Counted from the first letter of the stretch, positions 1 to 6,842 are shown. The stretch: DNA of 12,014 nucleotides from an uncultured Ignavibacteria bacterium (GCA_937868245.1 CALMMI010000169.1:1-12014), one strand, 5' to 3'. Numbers and translations are program-made. Notes: generated by a model from the letters alone, not told the origin.

Positions 1-2
1 GG

Positions 3-1157
3 AGTTTGGGACTTACTACATTTGGAGCTTTACTGTTTATATTTCCAAGTAGGAATGAGGGTCTTCCCGGGATAAAAAACAATGGCGTGTTTTTCCGTGC
101 TGCTTCCAACAGAGGGGCTGTTGCATGGGTAACTGCAGTATTTCTAACTGCATTTTATATTGTACTGTATTGGTTTCCTGAGTACTTTGTTCATCTTATC
201 AAAGCAACCGACCCGATAAGTTACATGATGACCGGCAAAGCGGCAAATCAATGGTTCTTATACGGTACACTTTATACACTCTCAGTTTTAGTGATGGGAG
301 TTAGAATGTTATTTAAGTACCAACACAGCCGTTACCAGATTATCCGAACGTTATCGGTAATGTTCTTTCAACTTGTTTTTTCGTTTCTTATTCCACACTT
401 TTTAGAAGCACTTAATCAACCGGAATACTATTTCAGTTATTTCTGGCCACTTAAAACGAGCGTCCTTTTTCCTAATGATATTCATTGGTTATTATCCAAA
501 CCCGGTGCTTTACCTCAATTCATGGTGTTTTGGGGTGTTATCATGTCGTTAATCGGAGTACCCATCCTAACATACTTCTTTGGTAAACGCTGGTACTGTT
601 CTTTTGTATGCGGATGTGGCGGGCTTGCTGAAACGATGGGGGATCCATACAGACAAAACTCCGATAAATCGTTAACAGCATGGAAAATAGAACGATGGAT
701 GGTTCACTCGGTTCTTTTGTTTATTACAATAACAACCGGATTATTGTGGGCAAATTCATATTTTCAAGGGGAATTACTCGGATCTCTTTCGCAAGGTTTT
801 TCAAAGACGTATGGATTTCTTATTGGAGCAGCCTTCTCGGGGGTAGTAGGTGTTGGGTTTTATCCGATAATGGGGTCGAGGGTATGGTGTAGGTTCGGTT
901 GTCCTCAAGCGGCAATATTGGGTATCTTTCAAAAGTACTTTTCACGATTTAGGATTACTACCAACGGAAGCCAATGTATCTCATGCGGTAATTGCTCAAC
1001 ATATTGTGAAATGGGTATTGATGTTCGGTCGTATGCTCAACGCGGTGAGAACATTGTGCGTGCTTCTTGTGTAGGTTGCGGGGTCTGTTCTTCTGTTTGT
1101 CCTCGTGGGGTTTTGAATCTTGAAAATGGTCCGGTAAAGAATAGAGTACAAAAATGA
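3..1157 (+). CDS. Membrane-bound 4Fe-4S polyferredoxin (NapH/CcoG-like), 5'-truncated
   Basis: The protein probably passes electrons between the membrane and soluble partners through iron-sulfur clusters; its donor and acceptor are unknown. The frame is open to the left window edge, so the true start is probably outside. Residue numbers below count from a TTG at position 6. Six hydrophobic segments lie near residues 37-57, 83-102, 115-132, 170-192, 231-250 and 268-288, and the first 14 residues look like the end of another. Two membrane-proximal cysteine groups follow: C198-x3-C202-x-C204 and C295-x3-C299. The C-terminal tail carries two ferredoxin CxxCxxCxxxC motifs, at C324/327/330/334 and C355/358/361/365, enough for two [4Fe-4S] clusters. 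This order (membrane helices, paired CxxxC, 2x[4Fe-4S]) is that of the NapH/CcoG/NosR C-terminal superfamily. The exact subfamily is not assigned. No terminator is visible after the stop. Confidence 0.85.
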   Translation, partial: SLGLTTFGALLFIFPSRNEGLPGIKNNGVFFRAASNRGAVAWVTAVFLTAFYIVLYWFPEYFVHLIKATDPISYMMTGKAANQWFLYGTLYTLSVLVMGVRMLFKYQHSRYQIIRTLSVMFFQLVFSFLIPHFLEALNQPEYYFSYFWPLKTSVLFPNDIHWLLSKPGALPQFMVFWGVIMSLIGVPILTYFFGKRWYCSFVCGCGGLAETMGDPYRQNSDKSLTAWKIERWMVHSVLLFITITTGLLWANSYFQGELLGSLSQGFSKTYGFLIGAAFSGVVGVGFYPIMGSRVWCRFGCPQAAILGIFQKYFSRFRITTNGSQCISCGNCSTYCEMGIDVRSYAQRGENIVRASCVGCGVCSSVCPRGVLNLENGPVKNRVQK

Positions 1158-1272
1158 TCACCTGATTATCAATACTATTTTGGGATTTGGGACGTTAAAG
1201 TAATTCAAAAAAATGTCGATAAAAAAGTTATTCTATGTTTTTTTTGAAGTATGAAAATAGATTGTTAATGTA

Positions 1273-1288
1273 AGTATTAGAAAATACT
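1273..1288 (+). repeat. Small inverted repeat in the leader of the ompA-like gene
   Basis: AGTATT (1273-1278) and AATACT (1283-1288) can form a 6-bp stem with the 4-nt loop AGAA, 29 nt before the ATG of the OmpA-like gene. It could be an mRNA leader hairpin or an operator half-site pair. With only A/T-rich pairs it may also be chance. The 160-nt gap between the two genes (1158-1317) otherwise holds long A and T runs, and I found no perfect TAnnTTTG box in it. Confidence 0.25.
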
Positions 1289-1305
1289 GTTATTTATTCA
1301 TTTTT

Positions 1306-1313
1306 AAGGAGAA
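1306..1313 (+). promoter_or_regulatory. Ribosome binding site of the ompA-like gene
   Basis: AAGGAGAA lies 4 nt before the ATG at 1318 when the full match is counted, or 6 nt from the AAGGAG core. It is a strong Shine-Dalgarno site, fixes the start, and suits an abundant envelope protein. Several other genes here have no clear site. Confidence 0.8.
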
Positions 1314-1317
1314 GTAT

Positions 1318-2514
1318 ATGAAGCGTAAATTAATAATTTGCCTTGTCGGGCTTTTATTCGGCGGCAGTACACTATTAAGCCAGTCCGGAAAAACAATCAA
1401 TGTCGGAATTGGTGGGGGATTAACAAGAGGGGTAAATGAATCTATTGACGGTGACCGCAGTTTAGGGTATGAGTTCGGAGTTGTGGCATTGTTTCATAAT
1501 GGATTGATGCCCGGGCTAAGTCCTGAACTTAGCTTTCAGGTAGCATCGAACAGCACATCCGAATTGGGTGGCTACTCGCAGTATAAAACAAATTATATTT
1601 CTCCTGATCTTCGCTTGAGGTTCTATCCGCTTCCTTCGTCAAGTTGGATGCCGTATATTACAGCAGGTGTTGGCTTGGCTATGTATGATAATAAGTCGTT
1701 CGATACGTTGCACATGAGCCCTGATGCGAAACTTAATTCCTCGGCTCTTGCAATTCCGGTTGGAGCAGGACTTACTTATTTTATGAAAGACGATAATAAT
1801 AACCCTACTAATTGGGTGTTCGATCTTGGAGTTTATTCACATCTAAGTACTACTGATGATTTTAATCCAGTACGTGACCCAGTAAACGATGCATATTGGG
1901 ATGCACGCTTATCGGTAATGTATAAAGTATATACTTTCGAAAAAGACAGCGACGGCGACGGTTTGAGCGACCTTGATGAAGTTACATACGGCTCAGATAT
2001 AAATAATCCTGATAGTGATGGCGACGGTCTTTTAGACGGAGAAGAAGTTCACACATATAAAACCGATCCAATGAAGGCTGATACTGACGATGGTGGTGTT
2101 AACGATGGTATCGAAGTTCGTTTGGGAGGTAATCCATTGGATCCTGATGATGATATTTTAAGTATCGGATCTGGTCAAAAAATTGCTTTGAGAGAAATTG
2201 AATTTAATACAGGTGATTCTACGATTACCAAGAAATCAGAGCGTATTTTAGGATTTGCCTTAAAAGCATTCCAAGCACTAAACGATATTACATTTGAAAT
2301 TGCAGGACATACAGATAATGTTGGTGAAAGAGATATGAACATGCGTCTTTCATCCGGCAGAGCAAATGCTGTAAAAGCATGGCTTGTTGCAAAAGGAATA
2401 GCAGAAAGCAGAATGACAACACGCGGTGCAGGACCTGACGAACCATTGGTTCCAAATACAACTCCAGAGAATCGTCAACGAAACCGAAGAGTTGAGTTCA
2501 AGAGAACTAAATAA
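1318..2514 (+). CDS. OmpA-family outer membrane protein with TSP type-3 repeats
   Basis: This envelope protein links the outer membrane to peptidoglycan. Residues 1 to about 22 are a signal peptide (MKRK, then a hydrophobic core, cleavage likely near SQS). Residues of about 25-205 have the alternating pattern and glycine content of an outer-membrane beta-barrel. Three calcium-binding thrombospondin type-3 repeats follow: DSDGDGLSDLDE (210-221), DSDGDGLLDGEE (232-243) and the degenerate DTDDGGVNDGIE (255-266). Residues of about 288-398 form an OmpA C-terminal domain with HTDN (331-334) and LSSGRA; D333 and R348 match the residues that hold diaminopimelate in OmpA proteins. The length of 398 residues fits barrel-TSP3-OmpA proteins of the FCB group. 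The gene stands alone with a strong ribosome site and a terminator behind it. The function assignment is secure at family level; any specific transport or adhesion role is unknown. Confidence 0.93.
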   Translation: MKRKLIICLVGLLFGGSTLLSQSGKTINVGIGGGLTRGVNESIDGDRSLGYEFGVVALFHNGLMPGLSPELSFQVASNSTSELGGYSQYKTNYISPDLRLRFYPLPSSSWMPYITAGVGLAMYDNKSFDTLHMSPDAKLNSSALAIPVGAGLTYFMKDDNNNPTNWVFDLGVYSHLSTTDDFNPVRDPVNDAYWDARLSVMYKVYTFEKDSDGDGLSDLDEVTYGSDINNPDSDGDGLLDGEEVHTYKTDPMKADTDDGGVNDGIEVRLGGNPLDPDDDILSIGSGQKIALREIEFNTGDSTITKKSERILGFALKAFQALNDITFEIAGHTDNVGERDMNMRLSSGRANAVKAWLVAKGIAESRMTTRGAGPDEPLVPNTTPENRQRNRRVEFKRTK

Positions 2515-2537
2515 AGTTCATCTTAGATTACAATGAA

Positions 2538-2568
2538 AAACCCTGCGATTTGAATAATCGCAGGGTTT
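2538..2568. terminator. Bidirectional intrinsic terminator between ompA-like gene and miaA
   Basis: A perfect 13-bp stem (2538-2550 with 2556-2568) contains the GC-rich core CCCTGCGA/TCGCAGGG and has the loop TGAAT. It sits 23 nt after the ompA-like stop and 19 nt after the miaA stop on the other strand. On the minus strand it runs into TTTTTCATT, on the plus strand into TTTATTTAT. It can therefore end both convergent transcripts, though its T-tracts are modest. Confidence 0.8.
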
Positions 2569-2587
2569 ATTTATGTCAATTGAATTG

Positions 2588-3514
2588 TTATCTATTTGAA
2601 TAATGCCTAAATATTTCTTTCGAAATATCAGAGGGTGAACCCGAAATCCACGTTATAGAAGGATTCTTACGAAACCAAGTCAATTGCCTTTTAGCATAAT
2701 TTCTGGTGGATTGTTGCATTTTCTCGATTGCATGCTCTTTGGTGTATTCTCCCGAAAGGTAACTTATAGTTTCTTTGTATCCAACTGTATTGAGTGAATT
2801 TAATTCAGTTGAATATCCCATTGAAAGTACTTTTTCGGTTTCTTCTACCAATCCGTTATTCCACATTGATATGCACCGTTGGTTAATTCGTTCGTAGAGT
2901 AAAGCACGTTCAATCTCTATTCCAAACCATAGAGTTGTAAAAGGCTTTTCTTGATCTGTTTGATTTTTATGAGCTTCGGAAAGGGTAGTTCCCGTTGTGT
3001 AGTAATATTCCAATGCACGGATAATTCTTCTTGGGTTTTGGTCGGAGTATTTTTGAGCAGATTCAGGGTCTATTTCCGATAGTTCTTTATATAATAAATC
3101 CTTACCTTCATTTGTTAATCTTACTTCTAAATTTGCACGGTGGATAAGAGTTGATTCATCGATTTGCTCATCAAAAATTCCATTACAAAGGGCAGAAACA
3201 TACAATCCGCTGCCACCTACTATAAGAGGAGTTTTACCGCTGTTAATAATATCTGTAGCTACAATCTGAGCATCATCAGCAAACTTACCGGCACTGAATG
3301 GTTCGTCAGGATTGAGAATATCTATGAAATGATGAGGACAGGCACTGCGTTCTTCAAAGGTAGGTTTTGCTGTACCAATGGTCAGCATGCGGTAAATTTG
3401 TCTCGAGTCAGCGGAAATAACCTCTGCTTCCATCAATTGCGAAAGCTCTATGGATGTTTGTGTTTTTCCGGAGCAGGTTGCACCTACGATAGCGATTGCA
3501 GAAGGCTTTATCAC
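2588..3514 (-). CDS. miaA: tRNA dimethylallyltransferase MiaA
   Basis: MiaA transfers a dimethylallyl group to N6 of A37 in tRNAs that read UNN codons, the first step toward ms2i6A. Counting from the chosen start, the P-loop GATCSGKT is at residues 11-18, the motif SADSRQIYRMLTIGTAKP at 34-51 with the conserved catalytic-site Asp36, HHFID at 61-65, GGSGLY at 100-105, NPRRIIRALE at 160-169 and YAKRQLTWF at 273-281. The length of 308 residues is normal. I chose the GTG at 3514-3512 because AGGAGG (3524-3519) lies 4 nt before it and because it overlaps the pcm stop as GTGA. A TTG at 3529 in the same frame would add five residues but has no such site. The 4-nt overlap implies translational coupling to pcm. 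Confidence 0.95.
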   Translation of the reverse strand: MIKPSAIAIVGATCSGKTQTSIELSQLMEAEVISADSRQIYRMLTIGTAKPTFEERSACPHHFIDILNPDEPFSAGKFADDAQIVATDIINSGKTPLIVGGSGLYVSALCNGIFDEQIDESTLIHRANLEVRLTNEGKDLLYKELSEIDPESAQKYSDQNPRRIIRALEYYYTTGTTLSEAHKNQTDQEKPFTTLWFGIEIERALLYERINQRCISMWNNGLVEETEKVLSMGYSTELNSLNTVGYKETISYLSGEYTKEHAIEKMQQSTRNYAKRQLTWFRKNPSITWISGSPSDISKEIFRHYSNR

Positions 3515-4164
3515 TTTGCCTCCTGCCAACCCTCGCGCCCGATAAGCGGAACAAACTTGAATTCTTCAAGTTCTATTGAATCAAAATCATTCTCACTTTG
3601 GCGTGTAATCAAATATAATGTTTGTGTTTTTCGGTCGCCGGAAGGAATTACCATTTTACCGCCGATTGCAAGTTGCATTAATAATGTACGTGGAATGTCC
3701 GGCGCACCTGCTGTTACAATTATTCCCTGATAGGGAGCATGTTCGCTCCAGCCGATTGTACCGTCGCCATACCTTGTTTGTACATTTAAGCCCATCTCTT
3801 GAAGTGTTTTTGTTGCCTGACGGTGCAGGTCAAATTCTCTTTCAATGGAATATACTTTAGCTCCCAGTTTAGCAAGGACTGCTGCTTGGTAACCGCTACC
3901 TGTTCCTATTTCAAGAATCTTATCGTTCGGCTGTATGTGCAAAAGGGAAGTCATATACGCAACAGTGTATGGTTGCGAAATGGTTTGCTGGTTTGTAAGC
4001 GGCAAAGCGGAATCTTCGTATGCTCTTTGGGTAAATGCAGGGTGTACAAATTTCTCGCGTGGAAGAGATGCCATTACATGCAGTACTGATTCGTCGGTAA
4101 TGCCCCGTTCACGTAAGTTCTCTATTAATTTTGTTCGTTGGTCATTCAGGAAATTCGGCTTCAA
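3511..4164 (-). CDS. pcm: Protein-L-isoaspartate O-methyltransferase
   Basis: This cytoplasmic repair enzyme methylates L-isoaspartyl residues of aged proteins with S-adenosylmethionine, which starts their return to aspartate. Visible signatures are QTISQPY (60-66), the SAM-binding motif I DKILEIGTGSGYQAAVLAKLG (81-101, glycine loop GTGSGY at 87-92), the acidic end of motif I' at E109, GDG (133-135), TAGAPDIPR (151-159) and the C-terminal FVPLIGREGW (204-213). The length of 217 residues is typical. The start is a TTG. An in-frame TAG at 4179-4177 rules out an upstream start, and the first ATG (residue 31) would cut off the conserved N-terminal helix. Only a weak AGGA at 4178-4175 precedes the TTG. 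It is first in a two-gene unit with miaA. Confidence 0.95.
   Translation of the reverse strand: MKPNFLNDQRTKLIENLRERGITDESVLHVMASLPREKFVHPAFTQRAYEDSALPLTNQQTISQPYTVAYMTSLLHIQPNDKILEIGTGSGYQAAVLAKLGAKVYSIEREFDLHRQATKTLQEMGLNVQTRYGDGTIGWSEHAPYQGIIVTAGAPDIPRTLLMQLAIGGKMVIPSGDRKTQTLYLITRQSENDFDSIELEEFKFVPLIGREGWQEAK
3519..3524 (-). promoter_or_regulatory. Ribosome binding site of miaA inside pcm
   Basis: AGGAGG on the minus strand lies within the last codons of pcm, 4 nt before the GTG that overlaps the pcm stop. It decides the miaA start in favour of GTG at 3514 over the TTG 15 nt upstream. Confidence 0.65.
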
Positions 4165-4206
4165 GGTTGGACTATCCTAAGAGTGTGTTTTGTAGAATTT
4201 ACATTG

Positions 4207-4214
4207 CAAAATTA
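4207..4214 (-). promoter_or_regulatory. Candidate -7 box for pcm-miaA
   Basis: TAATTTTG on the minus strand matches the Bacteroidota -7 consensus TAnnTTTG and would start transcription about 35-40 nt before the pcm TTG. At the expected -33 distance only GGTG is present instead of TTTG, so the match is partial. Confidence 0.4.
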
Positions 4215-4250
4215 CAAAAATGAACGGGTGTATGCACCATGATTGAGTGA

Positions 4251-4266
4251 AGAAATCCAGATTTCT
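4251..4266. repeat. 16-bp near-perfect palindrome upstream of pcm
   Basis: AGAAATC (4251-4257) and GATTTCT (4260-4266) are exact inverted copies separated by CA. It lies about 37 bp upstream of the candidate pcm -7 box, where an activator or repressor dimer could bind. As an RNA hairpin its 2-nt loop would be poor, which favours a DNA site if it is functional. A second inverted pair, CCTTAATG (4301-4308) with CATTAAGG (4326-4333), lies further upstream. The gap 4165-4442 holds nothing else apart from the terminator at 4382-4420. Confidence 0.3.
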
Positions 4267-4381
4267 GATGTGCAATCTTGTTAAGAAATTTTCTTTTCAC
4301 CCTTAATGCAGCGTTTGAAAACCTACATTAAGGAAACGGGTATGGACTTTCTGTCATTTCTTAAAAATTATGAAGAATATC

Positions 4382-4420
4382 AAAAAAAATCCTTGAAGGT
4401 TTTTAAAACCTTCAAGGATT
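4382..4420 (-). terminator. Intrinsic terminator of the ECF sigma operon
   Basis: A 16-bp inverted repeat (4388-4403 with 4405-4420; core CCTTGAAGG/CCTTCAAGG, loop about TTTTTAAAA) is followed on the minus strand by eight T residues (4389-4382). It starts 22 nt after the stop of the Spy-like gene and closes the three-gene sigma/anti-sigma/Spy-like unit, separating it from pcm. Confidence 0.88.
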
Positions 4421-4442
4421 GTAAAATTGGCATATAAACCAG

Positions 4443-4934
4443 TTACTTATCGCCGTCTAATTTTCTCTTTTTGCGTTCCATCAGCATTTTTTGAAGCTGA
4501 CCTGCAAAATTATTCTCGAAAACTACAAACTTCGCATATTGTTCTTCGGTAAGGATGCTTTTCATAACTTTGAGCCGCTCTGAAATTGCATTAGCTAAAG
4601 CATTCTGTTTTTCAATAACAAGGTCGGACTTACGAGAATATTCTTTACCGGAATTAGATTGAACATTCTTTTCCAAATCGGCAACAGCTTCTTTCAAACT
4701 TGCCCTTGCATCATCAATAGGTTTTTGATATTGATTATACCTAGCGAAAAATTTTTCTGCACTTGCTTCATCCAATTGCAAAATATCAATCAATCTAATT
4801 TTCTTGAGTTGCTGAATACGCTCTTTTGCCTTTGGATGGTCTTCCATGCCGACTCCTTGAGATTTGCCTGCAAAAGGCATAATAACAATCATCAGAGCGA
4901 ATATGGTAATTTTAAAGAACAGACGGGTTTTCAT
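4443..4934 (-). CDS. Spy/CpxP/CnrX-like periplasmic protein
   Basis: The protein starts with a signal sequence or membrane anchor (hydrophobic residues 6-22, possible cleavage after SQ at 25-26). The rest is a highly charged, all-helical domain of about 135 residues with the LTxxQ-type motif LTEEQ (128-132) and a basic tail, MERKKRKLDGDK. This fits the Spy/CpxP/heavy-metal-sensor fold, whose members act as periplasmic chaperones or stress and metal sensors. The mature part has one histidine (H33) and no cysteine, so it lacks the several His ligands of CnrX, and a misfolding or envelope-stress role is likelier than metal sensing. Its ATG lies inside the preceding anti-sigma-like gene (23-nt overlap) with no good ribosome site, which suggests translational coupling. 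Length 163 residues. The family is fairly clear; the function is inferred. Confidence 0.75.
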   Translation of the reverse strand: MKTRLFFKITIFALMIVIMPFAGKSQGVGMEDHPKAKERIQQLKKIRLIDILQLDEASAEKFFARYNQYQKPIDDARASLKEAVADLEKNVQSNSGKEYSRKSDLVIEKQNALANAISERLKVMKSILTEEQYAKFVVFENNFAGQLQKMLMERKKRKLDGDK

Positions 4935-5589
4935 AGTTTAAGTCTTTCAAAATATCTTGTATTTCATTGTCATTTAAATATTCCCAAAGATTATTCGGAT
5001 CAGGGGAAACGGTCTCGGTAGATTCTTCGGATTCGGGGAGTAGATTGTCTGCAATCAAATCGTCAATTGCATTGTTATCTTGTGCCGGAATATTAATTTC
5101 GTTATTGTTTTGATGAGAGACGACTTCGGCAAGCACAGCGTTTAAATTGAGATCTTCACTGAGTAAACTTGAAGCATCAGATGAACGAACCACTTGAATA
5201 TGGTGGCTGTCACCATCAGAATTTGAACTTAACTCATTTGAATTAAAAACTGGAATTTCTGATGAAAAAAAGAAAATTGCTAAAGCAGCTATACTGACAG
5301 TCGGGATAACCAAACGGAAGAGGCGGCTCATCGAATTATTCTTGGAATTCTTTGCCATTCGCTCTTGTACACGAACGGAGATGTTACGAGTGCGGTTTTC
5401 GAGAATCGAATTGAAATCCATCGTATCGACCTTTGAAAACACACCTTGTATATCCTTCAATTCTTGTGAAAGATCGGGATATGCTGCTATAGACTGTTCA
5501 AACTGAAGGGAGTCTTCTGCTCCAAGCCTGCCGAATGCATAATCGGGCAGCATTTCTTCTGTTTGTTTGCGGGATAGAGACGGTGTCAT
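4912..5589 (-). CDS. Putative transmembrane anti-sigma factor
   Basis: The protein probably holds the ECF sigma factor encoded just upstream. The N-terminal part has the look of an anti-sigma domain (LPDYAFGRLGAEDSLQFEQ and YPDLSQEL, as in 'LLpdYaLGrLspeE...' proteins). One membrane segment follows (about residues 90-109, from RLFRLVIP to FFFSSE), then an acidic periplasmic part of about 115 residues rich in Asn, Asp, Glu and Ser. There is no cysteine anywhere, so it is not a zinc-binding (ZAS) anti-sigma factor. I chose the ATG at 5589: it overlaps the sigma stop as ATGA and has GGGAG six nt upstream. An ATG at 5601 in the same frame would add four residues but has no ribosome site. Length 225 residues. 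The role rests on context plus topology; sequence identity is weak. Confidence 0.72.
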   Translation of the reverse strand: MTPSLSRKQTEEMLPDYAFGRLGAEDSLQFEQSIAAYPDLSQELKDIQGVFSKVDTMDFNSILENRTRNISVRVQERMAKNSKNNSMSRLFRLVIPTVSIAALAIFFFSSEIPVFNSNELSSNSDGDSHHIQVVRSSDASSLLSEDLNLNAVLAEVVSHQNNNEINIPAQDNNAIDDLIADNLLPESEESTETVSPDPNNLWEYLNDNEIQDILKDLNYENPSVL

Positions 5590-6182
5590 GTTCGCTCCCA
5601 TGTTTGCATGAATTCACTGTTTTTTAATAATTTAGCTAACTTCTGAACAGCTTGAAAATAGTTTGCTTTCAGTCCGCCAACGCTTGTACCGAGCATTTTA
5701 GAAATTTCTTCGTAGGATAATTCATCGAAATATCGAAGTGCGAAGGTTTCCCGTTGCTTTTCGGGCAATTGACGAAGCATTTTTTCGAAATGTTTCTCGA
5801 AATCCTTGTTCTCAAATTGTTGCTGGGGAGTTGCTGCATCGGATTCCAACTCAATTTCCGAGCCATCATCGTGAGTAAAGAAAGCAACAAATTTTCTTTT
5901 ACGTGCTATGCTTGTACATACATTGAGTGTAATTCTGTAAAGCCATGTTTGAATACTGCTGTCGCCCCTAAAATTCTTTAGATTTTTCAATGCACGGATA
6001 AAGACTTCTTGAGCAGCATCATCAGCATCATCGTGAGAGCGTAAGTAACGAAGCGCGGCTGAATACACAAATTTTTGATGCTTACGCACAAACAAGGTGG
6101 CAGCACGATTAGAATCACCGGAACAATATTCCTGGATTATTTCTTGGTCTGTATTCAAAGCATAAGTCAGACTGTACATCAT
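5586..6182 (-). CDS. RNA polymerase ECF-type sigma-70 factor (RpoE-like)
   Basis: This alternative sigma factor directs RNA polymerase to a small stress regulon. Region 2 spans about residues 28-97 and includes the region 2.2 segment DDADDAAQEVFIRALKNL (51-68) and the -10-reading part FRGDSSIQTWLYRITLNVC (71-89). A linker with charged residues follows. Region 4 is at about 135-186, with LPEKQRETFALRYFDELSYEEIS (139-161) and the helix-turn-helix around MLGTSVGGLKANYFQAVQKL (163-182). Length 198 residues. Two tandem ATG codons start it, with AAGGGAG 7 nt upstream of the first. It is the first gene of a unit with an anti-sigma-like and a Spy-like gene, a usual arrangement for membrane-controlled ECF factors. 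Autoregulation is likely, but I cannot identify its promoter in the 86-nt gap to greA. Confidence 0.95.
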   Translation of the reverse strand: MMYSLTYALNTDQEIIQEYCSGDSNRAATLFVRKHQKFVYSAALRYLRSHDDADDAAQEVFIRALKNLKNFRGDSSIQTWLYRITLNVCTSIARKRKFVAFFTHDDGSEIELESDAATPQQQFENKDFEKHFEKMLRQLPEKQRETFALRYFDELSYEEISKMLGTSVGGLKANYFQAVQKLAKLLKNSEFMQTWERT

Positions 6183-6189
6183 TTTTTGA

Positions 6190-6196
6190 CTCCCTT
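6190..6196 (-). promoter_or_regulatory. Ribosome binding site of the ECF sigma gene
   Basis: AAGGGAG on the minus strand lies 7 nt before the first of two tandem ATG codons at 6182. It supports initiation at this pair of ATGs. Confidence 0.7.
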
Positions 6197-6268
6197 AGAA
6201 AGAAAAGCATTTCATTCAGCTGTTATTCTAAGTACTATGAGGCATCCAATGACGATTTGGTTTAATGA

Positions 6269-6751
6269 TTAACCGTGATATTTTCCAATTTCCAAAACTT
6301 CATACTCAATTACTCCTGCAGGAACGTTTGTTGTTACTGTAGCGCCGATTGTTTTTCCGAGCATAGCTTTTCCGAGAGGGGAGGTAACAGCAATTCTATT
6401 TGTACGGTAATCCGCTTCTTCTGCACTTACTAACGAATATTCTACAATCGCGCCTGTTTTTTTGTTTTTCATTTTAACAAGCGAAAGTATATATACTTTA
6501 TCGTTTGGAAAGTCATTAGGATCAATAACTTGAACTTTTGATAAAATAGACTCGATTTTTGAAATACGCATTTCCAAAAGTTCTTGTTCGTGTTTTGCAG
6601 CATCATAATCGGCATTTTCGGATAAATCACCGTGTGAACGTGCATACGCAATTTTTTCTGCCATTTCAATCCGCCCCTTGGATTTTAGAAAACGCAATTC
6701 ATCCTCAAATTTACTCAAACCGATTCTGGTCATATAAATAGGTGCTACCAT
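6269..6751 (-). CDS. greA: Transcription elongation factor GreA
   Basis: GreA enters the secondary channel of RNA polymerase and triggers cleavage of backtracked RNA. The N-terminal coiled coil (about residues 10-80) carries the loop GDLSENADYDAAK (41-53); D42 and E45 correspond to the catalytic Asp41/Glu44 pair of E. coli GreA. The C-terminal FKBP-like domain ends with SPLGKAMLGKTIGATV (124-139) and YEVLEIGKY. Length 160 residues, normal for the family. The first ATG is supported by GAGGAG 6 nt upstream. A second ATG at residue 7 (MTRIGL) would resemble the N-terminus of some homologues but has no ribosome site. It is probably a single-gene transcript: the ribBA terminator lies upstream and the ECF gene, with its own ribosome site, follows after 86 nt. 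No terminator is visible behind it. Confidence 0.95.
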   Translation of the reverse strand: MVAPIYMTRIGLSKFEDELRFLKSKGRIEMAEKIAYARSHGDLSENADYDAAKHEQELLEMRISKIESILSKVQVIDPNDFPNDKVYILSLVKMKNKKTGAIVEYSLVSAEEADYRTNRIAVTSPLGKAMLGKTIGATVTTNVPAGVIEYEVLEIGKYHG

Positions 6752-6757
6752 ATTTTT

Positions 6758-6765
6758 CTCCTCTT
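6758..6765 (-). promoter_or_regulatory. Ribosome binding site of greA
   Basis: AAGAGGAG on the minus strand ends 6 nt before the ATG at 6751. It decides for this start over the ATG six codons downstream. No convincing TAnnTTTG box was found between here and the ribBA terminator. Confidence 0.75.
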
Positions 6766-6805
6766 AATAATAAAAATTGTTATGTTTCAAATTTGGGATT
6801 CAGAC

Positions 6806-6842
6806 AATAAAAAAACAAAGCCATCTAGATAACGGCTTTGTT
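6806..6842 (-). terminator. Intrinsic terminator behind ribBA
   Basis: On the minus strand AACAAAGCC (6842-6834) pairs with GGCTTTGTT (6822-6814) around an 11-nt loop, and the right arm runs straight into a T-rich tract (6815-6806). It lies 94 nt after the ribBA stop, before the greA leader. The space between the stop and the hairpin (6843-6935) includes a small GC-rich patch, AGCC-GGGGAG-GGCT (about 6868-6881), which could form a weak extra stem. Confidence 0.85.

Noticed and set aside
680..892. Plus-strand 70-codon frame inside the polyferredoxin gene
   Set aside because: It is out of frame with a clearly coding membrane protein whose cysteine motifs continue through and beyond it.
1158..1317. 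Promoter of the ompA-like gene
   Set aside because: Several TATTTTG or TATGTTTT stretches come close, but none matches TAnnTTTG with a -33 TTTG at 19-21 nt, so no site is called.
3164..3730. Long plus-strand open frame of 188 codons across miaA and pcm
   Set aside because: It is antisense to two well-supported genes with intact motifs, and its translation has no recognisable domain, so it is a shadow frame.
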